Assembly: GCA_030635525.1 (NCBI GenBank)
Contig: DAOVYR010000097.1
Span: 1-5,163 of the forward strand
Length of the DNA: 5,163 nt
Reading direction: 5' to 3'
DNA from: Candidatus Nanohalarchaeota archaeon
Lineage (GTDB): Archaea > EX4484-52 > B79-G9
Positions 1 to 5,121 of this stretch are shown one piece after another. The notes below the pieces were generated by a model, which saw only the letters and a list, made by a program, of their open reading frames with translations, had not been told where the DNA came from and did not search any database. Each line of letters starts with the position of its first letter. The first letter of the stretch is position 1. Both the position numbers and the translations under genes were made by a program.

Positions 1-818
1 GCAAGAACAACATTTATCCCCCTTGAATTCGCATGCTTCATAGCATCAAATATTATCGCAGCAGGATCAGTACCATATTTCTGTTTTATCACCTTGATAC
101 CAAGCTTATTGCCATGAATCTCAAGCTGCTCGATTGCAGCTGCCCGGAAACTGTCCGCAGCAGCAAAGACGCATGTCTGCCCCTTATCCAGAAGATATTT
201 GCCTGCCTTTGCCATAGTCGTAGTCTTGCCGCTCCCATTGAACCCAAGAAAAATTATCAACAAAGCCCTTCCCTCACTTTTGGCAGAATCAATAGCAGAA
301 TCAATATCAACCTTTTCCTGGTCAAGTATCTCTAAGATAGTATCTCTCATAGCATCCTTGATAATCTTCTCAGCCTGTGACTTGCGCACTGACTGGTTTG
401 CAAGCTTCTCTTTAATATCAGCGACAATCTTCTGGGAAACCTCTTGCGCCACATTATTCTCAAGAAGCATAAGCTCAAAATCCCACAAGACATCATCTAA
501 AAACTCATGTGACAGTGTCTTGGATGTAATCGGTTTCGTAATCTTAGAAAAAAAACCTTCCCTCTTCACTTCTTCGCGCTTTTCTTCTTCTTTGAAAGTC
601 TCCTGTCTGCAATCTCTTTCACCTTCTTCACTGCGTAATTCATCACAAGAACTTTCACTCCCCAATTCAATATCCTTCTTGGCACGCTTTTCTTCTTTAT
701 CTTCCTGAAAAACATCGTCAACCACCTCCGGCTTTTCATCAGGTTTTGTCTCCTCCTCAATCTTGCCTGATAATTTATCCACTGCATCTTTTATCTTTTT
801 CTTGAATAAACCAAACAT
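1..818 (-). CDS. ftsY: Signal recognition particle receptor FtsY (partial, C-terminal part beyond left edge)
   Basis: SRP receptor GTPase, which docks SRP-ribosome-nascent chain complexes at the membrane. I translated the frame by hand: 272 intact codons from ATG 818-816 to the edge. Residues 1-15 (MFGLFKKKIKDAV) form a basic amphipathic start typical of archaeal FtsY. Residues about 20-95 are a charged, Glu/Lys-rich A-domain linker. The N domain follows (about 100-185). The NG GTPase domain shows the P-loop GFNGSGKTTT at 192-201 and the G2-type motif ADSFRAAAIEQL at 221-232. The last residues read GINVVL, so the DTAGR motif should lie immediately beyond the window. GGGGAT lies 5 nt before the ATG as a ribosome binding site. 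The gap to the pfdA stop is 27 nt, so it is probably the last visible gene of the operon. The A-domain is low in conservation, but the P-loop and ADSFRAAA make FtsY rather than Ffh/SRP54 the clear choice, together with the N-terminus. Confidence 0.96.
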   Translation of the reverse strand, partial: MFGLFKKKIKDAVDKLSGKIEEETKPDEKPEVVDDVFQEDKEEKRAKKDIELGSESSCDELRSEEGERDCRQETFKEEEKREEVKREGFFSKITKPITSKTLSHEFLDDVLWDFELMLLENNVAQEVSQKIVADIKEKLANQSVRKSQAEKIIKDAMRDTILEILDQEKVDIDSAIDSAKSEGRALLIIFLGFNGSGKTTTMAKAGKYLLDKGQTCVFAAADSFRAAAIEQLEIHGNKLGIKVIKQKYGTDPAAIIFDAMKHANSRGINVVL

Positions 819-845
819 TATAATCCCCAGGTAAGAATAAGAACA

Positions 846-1265
846 CTATTTCTTTGCCATGCCGGCTTCCATCTCAATGTAGATGTCCTGCGCCTGCATC
901 TCAATCTTCTGCATCTCAGAATCAAGATTAGCCACACTTTCCTCTGCTGACTTTATCTGCTCTTCTATACGCTTCTTCGCACTTGCGACATCCTTTGTGA
1001 CAGCGATGTCAGCACCAACTGAGCTGATAACATTCTTAGGATCACTGATAGTGCCTCTGATAAATGTACCGCCACCGATAGGAATTATCATCTCTTCGCC
1101 ATCTTTCGTATCCATTATCCCGTCAATCGTTGCCTTTGCACTCATCATCTCCTGTACAGTCATCATGATTTGTGATTTCTGTTGCTGATACTGCTGCAAC
1201 TGCCCCTTAAAGGTCTCAAGTTCCATCATTTTTCCCTGCATATCCTTATCCATTTGTGGTTTCAT
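846..1265 (-). CDS. pfdA: Prefoldin alpha subunit
   Basis: Alpha subunit of the archaeal prefoldin (GimC) chaperone, which binds unfolded proteins in the cytoplasm and hands them to the thermosome. The protein is 139 aa, close to the usual family size. It has an N-terminal coiled coil rich in Gln and Met (about residues 5-50), a central beta-hairpin segment containing MIIPIGGGTFIRGTI (59-73) and VGADIAVTKD (83-92), and a C-terminal coiled coil (about 95-135). Two in-frame ATGs are possible. The one at 1271 overlaps the eif6 stop as ATGA but directly abuts the GGAGGA (1272-1277). The ATG at 1265 lies 6 nt from it, which is normal spacing, so I chose 1265. It ends in TAG at 846-848. It is translationally close to eif6 and 27 nt from ftsY. 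In many euryarchaea L20a/LX lies between eif6 and pfdA; here it does not. Confidence 0.94.
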   Translation of the reverse strand: MKPQMDKDMQGKMMELETFKGQLQQYQQQKSQIMMTVQEMMSAKATIDGIMDTKDGEEMIIPIGGGTFIRGTISDPKNVISSVGADIAVTKDVASAKKRIEEQIKSAEESVANLDSEMQKIEMQAQDIYIEMEAGMAKK

Positions 1266-1267
1266 AT

Positions 1268-1936
1268 TCATTCCTCCAAAAATCCTAGTGCTTCCTCGAT
1301 TCTTGCAATTTCAGGACCGGTAGTCAATTTCCCGATCAGCGCACCAGACGAATTCGCAAGTATGCCGCTCTTAGGGTATGTCCCGCCGAAGTTTACACTA
1401 CCTATATCACCGCTAACCTTTAAATTCTTTTTAAGGAATTCAAACTCGCCTTCCTCCCCGTTTATTGTCAAAAGAAACCCCCTGTTCGTCGCAATGCACA
1501 ACGAGCCAATGATCTCAAGATCAAGCACCGTTCCTGTGACTACAGGAACCTTAAGGCACTTGCTGATAGAATCACTGTATTTTTCAAGAGCAGGGCTTAT
1601 TATCGCAGCATTATCATTGCACAATATAAGATTCCCAAGGCAGGTCTCGTTTATGTCAAGTTTCAGTATATTTATATCCTTACCTATCTTCTTTATCCCC
1701 GCGCGTATGCGCTTTTCCTCGCGATCAGTTATTATCCGCGGGATTATGATACCATGCGAATTAGCAGAAATAAATATGCCGCAAAGATCAGTTTGCGCCA
1801 CAGTAGAATAAATCACACCTGTATTAAAGCAGGATACATCCATATTTTCCTCAGGAAATATAGCGAACCTGTCTGTAACCACTCCATAGAGTCCGACATT
1901 GGGATCCCCGCGGAAATCCGCTTTTGAAATTTTCAT
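1268..1936 (-). CDS. eif6: Translation initiation factor 6 (aIF6)
   Basis: Archaeal homologue of eIF6, which binds the large ribosomal subunit and prevents premature joining with the small subunit. The protein is 222 aa, the expected length. The five-fold pseudo-symmetric pentein architecture can be seen as a recurring motif of about 45-residue period: PNVGLYGVVTDRFAIFP (12-28), GIFISANSHGIIIP (53-66), GNLILCNDNAAIISP (101-115), GSLCIATNRGFLLT (144-157) and SGILANSSGALIG (190-202). The C-terminal signature LTTGPEIARIEEALGF (204-219) is the family hallmark. The start is ATG 1936-1934 with AGGA only about 1 nt upstream, so the ribosome binding site is weak. The gene starts 11 nt after the rpl31e stop, which suggests translational coupling or reinitiation. 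Its stop abuts the pfdA start. Confidence 0.97.
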   Translation of the reverse strand: MKISKADFRGDPNVGLYGVVTDRFAIFPEENMDVSCFNTGVIYSTVAQTDLCGIFISANSHGIIIPRIITDREEKRIRAGIKKIGKDINILKLDINETCLGNLILCNDNAAIISPALEKYSDSISKCLKVPVVTGTVLDLEIIGSLCIATNRGFLLTINGEEGEFEFLKKNLKVSGDIGSVNFGGTYPKSGILANSSGALIGKLTTGPEIARIEEALGFLEE

Positions 1937-1947
1937 TTCCTTTTCAC

Positions 1948-2508
1948 TTAATGCAGTTTTGCTTTTGGAGGCAGTTTTTCTGAGGGGTCCTGCTTCTTTC
2001 CGGAATCAGGTGCTTCCTTCTTTTTAGCTTCTTTCTTTTCAGGAGCCTCTTTCTTGGATGCCGGCTTTGCTTCAGCCTCTTTTTTCTCTTCTCCTACTTC
2101 CTCTTTCTTCTCAGAAACTGCTTGTGCGCCCTTTTTCTTCGCATCGCCTTTCTCTACCGGCTTCTCTTTTGATTCTTCTTTAGTCTTCTCAGCTGTCTCT
2201 TTCTTCTTTTCTTCTTTCTTTTTAAGTTCCAGCTTGACACCCTGCAGTTCTACCCATACGGCATCTTCATGAGGAACCACCTGCACTTTAAGCTTGCGCG
2301 GTGGATTCTTTATGCCGCGACACCATATCTCATGGTTAAGCGCTGTGCCGACCTTCACTTTCTCTGTTTTCATATGTCTCTTAACAAACTCACGTATAAC
2401 ATACAGGCACTTCTTTGCCCGTTTCTTGCAGGGACCTTTCCATGCATCCCTCAAAGGAATAGTATAAACTTTCTCATTGTCTTTACCTTTCTCTTTTTCT
2501 TTTGCCAT
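1948..2508 (-). CDS. rpl31e: Large-subunit ribosomal protein L31e with long Lys/Glu-rich C-terminal tail
   Basis: Ribosomal protein L31e (eL31), a large-subunit protein near the peptide exit tunnel. Residues about 13-96 are the conserved domain: VYTIPLRDAWKGPCKKRAKK (14-33), VIREFVKRHMKT (37-48), VGTALNHEIWCRGIKNPPRK (53-72) and a terminal beta strand AVWVELQGVKLEL (83-95). Archaeal L31e is usually about 80-100 aa. This one is 186 aa because residues 97-186 are a low-complexity tail in which about 50 of 90 residues are Lys or Glu, with imperfect KKEAP repeats near 152-167. A short charged N-terminal extension (KEKEKGKDNEK) is also present. The start is ATG 2508-2506, with GTGAT as a weak ribosome binding site about 6 nt upstream. 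It lies 20 nt after rpl39e. The tail is in frame with no break, so it is part of the protein; its role is unknown to me. Confidence 0.96.
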   Translation of the reverse strand: MAKEKEKGKDNEKVYTIPLRDAWKGPCKKRAKKCLYVIREFVKRHMKTEKVKVGTALNHEIWCRGIKNPPRKLKVQVVPHEDAVWVELQGVKLELKKKEEKKKETAEKTKEESKEKPVEKGDAKKKGAQAVSEKKEEVGEEKKEAEAKPASKKEAPEKKEAKKKEAPDSGKKQDPSEKLPPKAKLH

Positions 2509-2528
2509 AATATATCACATATTCTATT

Positions 2529-2714
2529 TCATATCTGCAAACCGCTGCGCCTTCGCCAGTGCCTGCTTGCAAAGCGCTTAATTGACCTGTATCTTGCTTT
2601 GCCCATGCCGAATTTCTTTATGTCTGCCCATCTGGGAGATGATGTTGCGGTCTTTTTAGCTTTTATCAGCTTCATTTTCCTTCCAAGTGTTTTTTTTGAG
2701 GATATTTTTATCAC
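2529..2714 (-). CDS. rpl39e: Large-subunit ribosomal protein L39e
   Basis: Ribosomal protein L39e (eL39), a tiny basic protein that lines the exit tunnel of the large subunit. The 61-aa product aligns without gaps to family members across its first part (KKTLGRKMKLIKAKK, then SPRW at 26-29, matching the VPxW motif). It ends in the diagnostic RHWRRR (51-56). Archaeal L39e is normally about 50 aa. Here the spacing between the two tryptophans (29 and 53) is about six residues longer than in proteins I recall, and the N-terminus is about three residues longer. The only canonical start in the right place is GTG 2714-2712. ATG at 2675 would remove conserved sequence. A box A lies about 37 nt upstream, between the PDCD5-gene stop and this start. 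Neighbour rpl31e is the classic partner. Confidence 0.88.
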   Translation of the reverse strand: MIKISSKKTLGRKMKLIKAKKTATSSPRWADIKKFGMGKARYRSIKRFASRHWRRRSGLQI

Positions 2715-2749
2715 CAGTTTAATCAGAATTTACTTTTGAACTTAAAACC

Positions 2750-2758
2750 TTTATATTA
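2750..2758 (-). promoter_or_regulatory. Box A (TATA) candidate for an internal rpl39e promoter
   Basis: On the minus strand the sequence reads TAATATAAA. It overlaps the PDCD5-gene stop codon and lies about 38 nt before the GTG start of rpl39e. Transcription starting about 25 nt downstream would leave a leader of roughly 10-15 nt. This is inference from sequence alone. If active, it would let rpl39e-rpl31e-eif6-pfdA-ftsY be expressed apart from rps19e. Confidence 0.4.
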
Positions 2759-3094
2759 CTTGCGGATTATCTGCGGCTCTCTTTTTTTGACAAGCCGGTC
2801 AAGGATTGATTTCAACTGCTCATCAGTCAGCGGCGGCTTTAGCTTGCCTGCCTGAAATAATTGCAGGAGGTATACCTCTACCTGGAGCGCAAAATCCGGC
2901 TTTACAATCCGTATATTTGCTATGCGCTCCTGCGCCTCTTTTGATAGTACGTTACACATAATCTGTTTTATCTGCGCCTGCATCTCCATTAACTGCTGCT
3001 GTTCAGACATCTGCTGCTGCTGGAATTGCGCATCACGGGACGACGCAAGATACTCCTGCATCTTCCTCTTCTTGATCTCTTCAGGCGATGTCAT
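2756..3094 (-). CDS. PDCD5-family DNA-binding protein
   Basis: Small archaeal homologue of PDCD5/TFAR19 (the MTH1615 family), a helical protein reported to bind nucleic acid; its exact cellular role in archaea is not settled. The protein is 112 aa, the normal family length. The N-terminal helix is charged, followed by a Gln/Met-rich segment (QQQQMSEQQQLMEMQAQIKQ, 25-44). The conserved core is LSKEAQERIANIRIVKPDFA (50-69), QVEVYLLQLFQAGKL (71-85), LTDEQLKSILDRL (89-101) and the basic tail KREPQIIRK (104-112). The start is ATG 3094-3092, with GGAG about 9 nt upstream. It lies 26 nt after the rps19e stop, and rps19e followed by a PDCD5 gene and rpl39e is a familiar archaeal order, which supports co-transcription. 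Confidence 0.94.
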   Translation of the reverse strand: MTSPEEIKKRKMQEYLASSRDAQFQQQQMSEQQQLMEMQAQIKQIMCNVLSKEAQERIANIRIVKPDFALQVEVYLLQLFQAGKLKPPLTDEQLKSILDRLVKKREPQIIRK

Positions 3095-3120
3095 TCAAAC
3101 GCACTCCATCACATGCAAAC

Positions 3121-3534
3121 TTACAGTTTATGCGCTATATTATCAAGGAACTTCCTGCCTTTCGGAGTTATCACGCGCCCAGACATCTTTTTTTTATCTG
3201 TTTTCACAAGCCCTGCCTTTTCAAGCTGCATAAGGCTCTTCCTTGCTATGCTGCCGCTTCCTGTAGCGAACTTCTCGGGCTTATAGCCCCTGTTCTTGCG
3301 GCCGCCATACACTCTCTTAAGTCTCGAGACTCCCTGCGGTTCAACATAGATTCTTCGTAGTATAGCAGCAGACCTGACATACCACCAGTCTCTGTCTGTT
3401 GGCACTCTTTCCTTGTGCGTACCGGTTTTCGCAAAATACGACCATTCCGGTGGCTCTATATTCTCATCTTTTTTCAATTCTTTTGCTGTTTTTTCAATCA
3501 GATTGTTTGGTTCCACATCATATACTGTTGTCAA
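3121..3534 (-). CDS. rps19e: Small-subunit ribosomal protein S19e (TTG start)
   Basis: Ribosomal protein S19e (eS19), a winged-helix protein of the small-subunit head. The protein is 137 aa. Conserved segments are TTVYDVEPNNLI (2-13), PPEWSYFAKTGTHKERVP (28-45), DWWYVRSAAILRRIY (49-63), VYGGRKNRGYKPEKFATGSG (75-94), IARKSLMQLEKAGLV (96-110) and GRVITPKGRKFLDNIA (119-134). The start is TTG 3534-3532: it restores the standard N-terminus TVYDV and has AGGTGAT about 6 nt upstream. No ATG fits. The gene is first in the seven-gene minus-strand cluster. Upstream AT-rich boxes at 3640-3665 imply a leader of roughly 80-100 nt. Confidence 0.97.
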   Translation of the reverse strand: MTTVYDVEPNNLIEKTAKELKKDENIEPPEWSYFAKTGTHKERVPTDRDWWYVRSAAILRRIYVEPQGVSRLKRVYGGRKNRGYKPEKFATGSGSIARKSLMQLEKAGLVKTDKKKMSGRVITPKGRKFLDNIAHKL

Positions 3535-3639
3535 TATATCACCTATAAATGATTTTTATCTTACTTTTTTACTGTTTACAAGAATGAAGCTATTAACTGC
3601 AACTCTCTTAAGACACCGCTACTAGATTACAATGATAAC

Positions 3640-3665
3640 TTTATATATTTTTATACGATTTTATA
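3640..3665 (-). promoter_or_regulatory. Box A cluster, probable promoter of the rps19e operon
   Basis: Two TATA-like elements lie on the minus strand: TATAAA near 3658-3663 and TATAAAAATATATAAA at 3640-3655. They are about 105-130 nt upstream of the rps19e TTG start, which implies a leader of about 80-100 nt. The same DNA read on the plus strand also contains a consensus-like TTTATATA, but no gene follows on that strand. The rest of 3535-3700 shows no gene on either strand that I can support. Confidence 0.5.
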
Positions 3666-3678
3666 CAGTCGTGCCTGT

Positions 3679-3692
3679 TTGCAAAAAAGCAA
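3679..3692 (-). terminator. T-run terminator downstream of the membrane-protein gene
   Basis: Eight nt past the TAA stop of the membrane-protein gene, the minus strand has six consecutive T residues (3683-3688) between TTGC and GCAA, a possible 4-bp stem. Oligo-T runs are the usual intrinsic termination signal in archaea. It would separate the rnp4/membrane-protein unit from the rps19e operon. Confidence 0.45.
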
Positions 3693-3700
3693 CTTAAGAA

Positions 3701-4027
3701 TTAACCATAAGCATACTCATCAGCATCAGATACCCGGGATGGCTCTGCCGCAATTATCGGCTCCTGCTCCTCTTCTTTTTTGAACGAAAAGTAGAGTATA
3801 CCTGCGGAACTGAGAAGGTATATGCCAATCAACACATAGGTAAATATCCTTCCAGTAGATGAAGAATCACTTGTGCATGCTTTGATTTCGCACTCATCAC
3901 CGCATTCCTCGCACCGCTCATCCAACTTGTCAAGTGTTGAGTTTATCATTGACACTATGCCAAAGATCACAATACCCATTATGACCACAAGCATAACGCC
4001 CATTATAGCTTTACCATTCATAATCAT
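3701..4027 (-). CDS. Unrecognised small two-helix membrane protein with Cys-rich loop
   Basis: I do not recognise this family. The 108-aa product has a hydrophobic segment at about 8-28 (GVMLVVIMGIVIFGIVSM core), an acidic loop (29-60) with cysteines 39, 42, 46 and 51 spaced C-x2-C-x3-C-x4-C, and a second hydrophobic segment at about 61-81. An acidic tail (83-108) begins with FKKEEEQE. Lys residues flank the inner sides, so by the positive-inside rule both ends should be cytoplasmic and the Cys loop outside, where it might form disulfides or bind metal. The start is ATG 4027-4025; a second ATG lies two codons on. There is no Shine-Dalgarno, and a box A about 23 nt upstream suggests a leaderless transcript. 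It sits between rnp4 and rps19e, with a T-run after it. It looks like a real gene: it is followed by a terminator, preceded by a promoter, and has coherent topology. Confidence 0.75.
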   Translation of the reverse strand: MIMNGKAIMGVMLVVIMGIVIFGIVSMINSTLDKLDERCEECGDECEIKACTSDSSSTGRIFTYVLIGIYLLSSAGILYFSFKKEEEQEPIIAAEPSRVSDADEYAYG

Positions 4028-4046
4028 ATTTTAGTCAGTATTAGTA

Positions 4047-4053
4047 TATATAA
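4047..4053 (-). promoter_or_regulatory. Box A of the membrane-protein gene
   Basis: The minus strand reads TTATATA here, just past the rnp4 stop. Its centre is about 23 nt from the ATG at 4027, the distance expected between box A and a transcription start, so the mRNA is probably leaderless. No ribosome binding site is seen, which agrees. Confidence 0.5.
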
Positions 4054-4422
4054 CTATTCTTTTGCCCCTGCAGGCTTAGCATAACCGTACCTCATTTTTT
4101 TGCCGCAGTTTTCGCACGTTATCAGGACACATTTTTTCGGGCTATCGAGGCGCACTCTTGCGTTTGCACCATACACAAGATATTTTTTGCAGTGCTTACA
4201 GTACCTTTTCTTGTACTTCTGCGCTATCGGCACATTGTATTTCATACTGATCTTTCGAGCAATCTCCACATACCTGTCCGAAAGCCCGGGATCACCATTA
4301 AATGCTGCTTCTGCCTGCTCAAACAATATCTCAATCCTTTCACTTGCAATATCAATCTGGTCTGTGGGCTTTTTGCTTCTTCTTCTCTTTTTGAATTTTG
4401 GATTTTTCTCTGCGTTTGCCAT
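4054..4422 (-). CDS. rnp4: RNase P protein component 4 (Rpp21/Rpr2 family)
   Basis: Protein subunit of archaeal RNase P, which trims the 5' leader of pre-tRNAs; Rnp4 pairs with Rnp1 (Rpp29). The 122-aa product starts with a basic region (KFKKRRRSKK, 9-18). It continues with the helical segment IASERIEILFEQAEAAF (25-41) and DRYVEIARKISMKYNVPI (49-66). It ends in a zinc ribbon with Cys75 and Cys78 (CKHC) and Cys103 and Cys106 (CENC), with the family signature YLVYGANARVRL (81-92) between them. All four zinc ligands are present. The start is ATG 4422-4420. No Shine-Dalgarno is visible, and a box A about 28 nt upstream suggests leaderless transcription. It diverges from tRNA-Gly, which is on the other strand. 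Confidence 0.95.
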   Translation of the reverse strand: MANAEKNPKFKKRRRSKKPTDQIDIASERIEILFEQAEAAFNGDPGLSDRYVEIARKISMKYNVPIAQKYKKRYCKHCKKYLVYGANARVRLDSPKKCVLITCENCGKKMRYGYAKPAGAKE

Positions 4423-4445
4423 AAGAATGTGTAGAAATCAAAATC

Positions 4446-4453
4446 TTAATAAA
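4446..4453 (-). promoter_or_regulatory. Box A of rnp4
   Basis: The minus strand reads TTTATTAA, centred about 28 nt before the rnp4 ATG, where a box A for a leaderless transcript would sit. It lies only about 16 nt from the box A of the divergent tRNA-Gly gene, so the two promoters share a compact region. Confidence 0.45.
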
Positions 4454-4468
4454 GTTATGTTATAAGAG

Positions 4469-4474
4469 TTTATA
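4469..4474 (+). promoter_or_regulatory. Box A of tRNA-Gly
   Basis: TTTATA on the plus strand, centred about 24 nt before the first base of the tRNA, which is the expected spacing for an archaeal promoter with transcription starting at or near the mature 5' end. Confidence 0.45.
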
Positions 4475-4495
4475 GAAGAATAACAATAAACTTGT

Positions 4496-4566
4496 GCGGT
4501 AGTTGTCTAGTGGTATGATATTGCCTTGCCAAGGCAGTGGCCCGAGTTCAATTCTCGGCTACCGCA
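4496..4566 (+). tRNA. tRNA-Gly (anticodon GCC)
   Basis: A complete cloverleaf can be folded by hand. The acceptor stem GCGGTAG (4496-4502) pairs fully with CTACCGC (4559-4565). The D arm has a 3-bp stem with the GG of the loop at 4512-4513. The anticodon stem TTGCC/GGCAG (4521-4525, 4533-4537) closes loop TTGCCAA with anticodon GCC at 4528-4530. The T arm CCGAG/CTCGG (4542-4546, 4554-4558) closes TTCAATT. A4566 is the discriminator base, and no CCA is encoded, so the end must be added after transcription. No intron. It is the only plus-strand gene complete in the window. Confidence 0.97.
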
Positions 4567-4844
4567 TACTACTCCTTTAATCTGAGTCATAGATACACAC
4601 ACATAACCAGCTCACCAATCACTAAACAATGACTTCTTGTTCACTTTACAGAATATATCGTTGAAGACATAACTTTTTGGACAAATGTCTTCATCATATC
4701 CTTAAAATTGCTATGCAATTTTAGGATCCAGTGAATCGAAGATTCACCCGGATAGATTAGCACCTCTTGATTATTTGTCAAATTTGTCTATTTAGTAACG
4801 GCGCTAACTATGATTCCATCAATGACTCATCAATTGCAGCACAA
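4567..4844. other. Gene-free region between tRNA-Gly and the small protein gene
   Basis: About 280 nt with no coding region or RNA gene that I can support. Apart from the inverted repeats at 4662-4753, I see a repeated ATTTGTC (4773-4779 and 4782-4788) and an AATATATC AT-rich patch near 4652-4659. No copy of the tRNA-Gly 3' end is found, so there is no sign of an integrated element. Confidence 0.6.
4662..4753. repeat. Cluster of three inverted repeats (possible structured RNA)
   Basis: Three successive stems are visible. Stem 1: TGAAGACAT (4662-4670) with ATGTCTTCA (4685-4693), 9 bp, 14-nt loop. Stem 2: ATCCT-AAAATTGC with GCAATTTTAGGAT (4698-4727), about 13 bp with one bulged T and a TAT loop. 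Stem 3: GTGAATC with GATTCAC (4731-4747), 7 bp, GAA loop, extended by ATCC (4726-4729) with GGAT (4750-4753). The outer pairs of stems 2 and 3 compete for bases 4726-4727. GACAAAT (4679-4685) could also close the group by pairing with either ATTTGTC at 4773 or 4782. The strand is unknown, since perfect stems fold on both. Confidence 0.65.
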
Positions 4845-5021
4845 TCAAAGCGGTCTTTTGAAGCAATCCCTGTCATTTTTCCTTGCTTCCTCATCCCTCT
4901 GCTCAACACTTGCAAGCATATCACACATGGCAGCTTTCCTGAATGACTCTTTTGCCTTGTGATCAGTTATACTTACCCCTCCCTTTGAGGTATTCACTGT
5001 AATCTCTACTTCTCCCTTCAT
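4845..5021 (-). CDS. Small hypothetical protein (58 aa)
   Basis: I do not recognise this protein. The ATG at 5021-5019 is chosen because GGAGGGGA, the strongest Shine-Dalgarno in the window, lies about 7 nt upstream. An in-frame start farther up (5129) would overlap the tRNA-Trp gene and has no support. The product starts with an apparent beta-strand segment (KGEVEITVNTSKGGVSITD, 2-20). It continues as a charged, probably helical part (HKAKESFRKAAMCDMLASVE, 21-40) and ends in a polar tail (QRDEEARKNDRDCFKRPL) with one Cys in each of the last two parts. There is no membrane segment or signal peptide. It is soluble, stands alone, and diverges from tRNA-Trp. Confidence 0.6.
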   Translation of the reverse strand: MKGEVEITVNTSKGGVSITDHKAKESFRKAAMCDMLASVEQRDEEARKNDRDCFKRPL

Positions 5022-5024
5022 GTC

Positions 5025-5034
5025 ATCTCCCCTC
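5025..5034 (-). promoter_or_regulatory. Strong Shine-Dalgarno of the small hypothetical gene
   Basis: The minus strand reads GGAGGGGAGA just before the ATG at 5021. The GGAGG core is at a normal distance and decides the start in favour of the 58-aa product. Confidence 0.65.
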
Positions 5035-5071
5035 CGATTAAGAATATCTATGTCATTTTTAGTGCGCGCTA

Positions 5072-5089
5072 GTATATATATATTTTTAA
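5072..5089. promoter_or_regulatory. AT-rich box shared by divergent tRNA-Trp and small-protein gene
   Basis: A tract with GTATATATATATTTTTAA on the plus strand contains TATA-like sequence on both strands. Read leftward, a transcript would start about 25 nt on and give a leader of roughly 35 nt with the Shine-Dalgarno. Read rightward, the box is about 40 nt from the tRNA 5' end, longer than ideal, so a short 5' leader would have to be removed by RNase P. Confidence 0.45.
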
Positions 5090-5121
5090 GCTTTAGGTTC
5101 AAAAAGATAGATACCATAGAC

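Noticed and set aside
199..708. Long plus-strand open frame over ftsY
   Set aside because: It is the complement of the intact FtsY frame, which has P-loop and ADSFRAAA motifs. The plus-strand product is low-complexity Ser/Leu with no family features.
566..787. Minus-strand 73-aa Lys/Arg-rich frame
   Set aside because: It is the shifted frame of the Glu/Lys-rich FtsY linker, and the FtsY frame continues unbroken through it.
1182..1811. Plus-strand 209-aa open frame
   Set aside because: It is antisense to the well-supported eif6 gene and shows no recognisable domain.
1960..2225. Polypyrimidine tract on the plus strand as a regulatory or triplex element
   Set aside because: It is explained by the Lys/Glu codons of the L31e tail on the other strand.
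2054..2739. Plus-strand frames rich in Ser/Phe and hydrophobic residues
   Set aside because: They are antisense shadows of the L31e Lys/Glu tail and of L39e. The Phe/Ser bias follows from complementing Lys/Glu codons.
4100..4465. Plus-strand hydrophobic open frames opposite rnp4
   Set aside because: rnp4 has all four zinc ligands and family motifs, so the opposite frames are by-products.
4542..4844. Integration site of a mobile element at tRNA-Gly
   Set aside because: No second copy of the tRNA 3' end and no integrase gene are visible, and the tRNA is intact.
4815..4850. Box C/D guide RNA suggested by TTGATGA on the minus strand
   Set aside because: No CTGA D box lies at a suitable distance on that strand, so the motif is likely chance.
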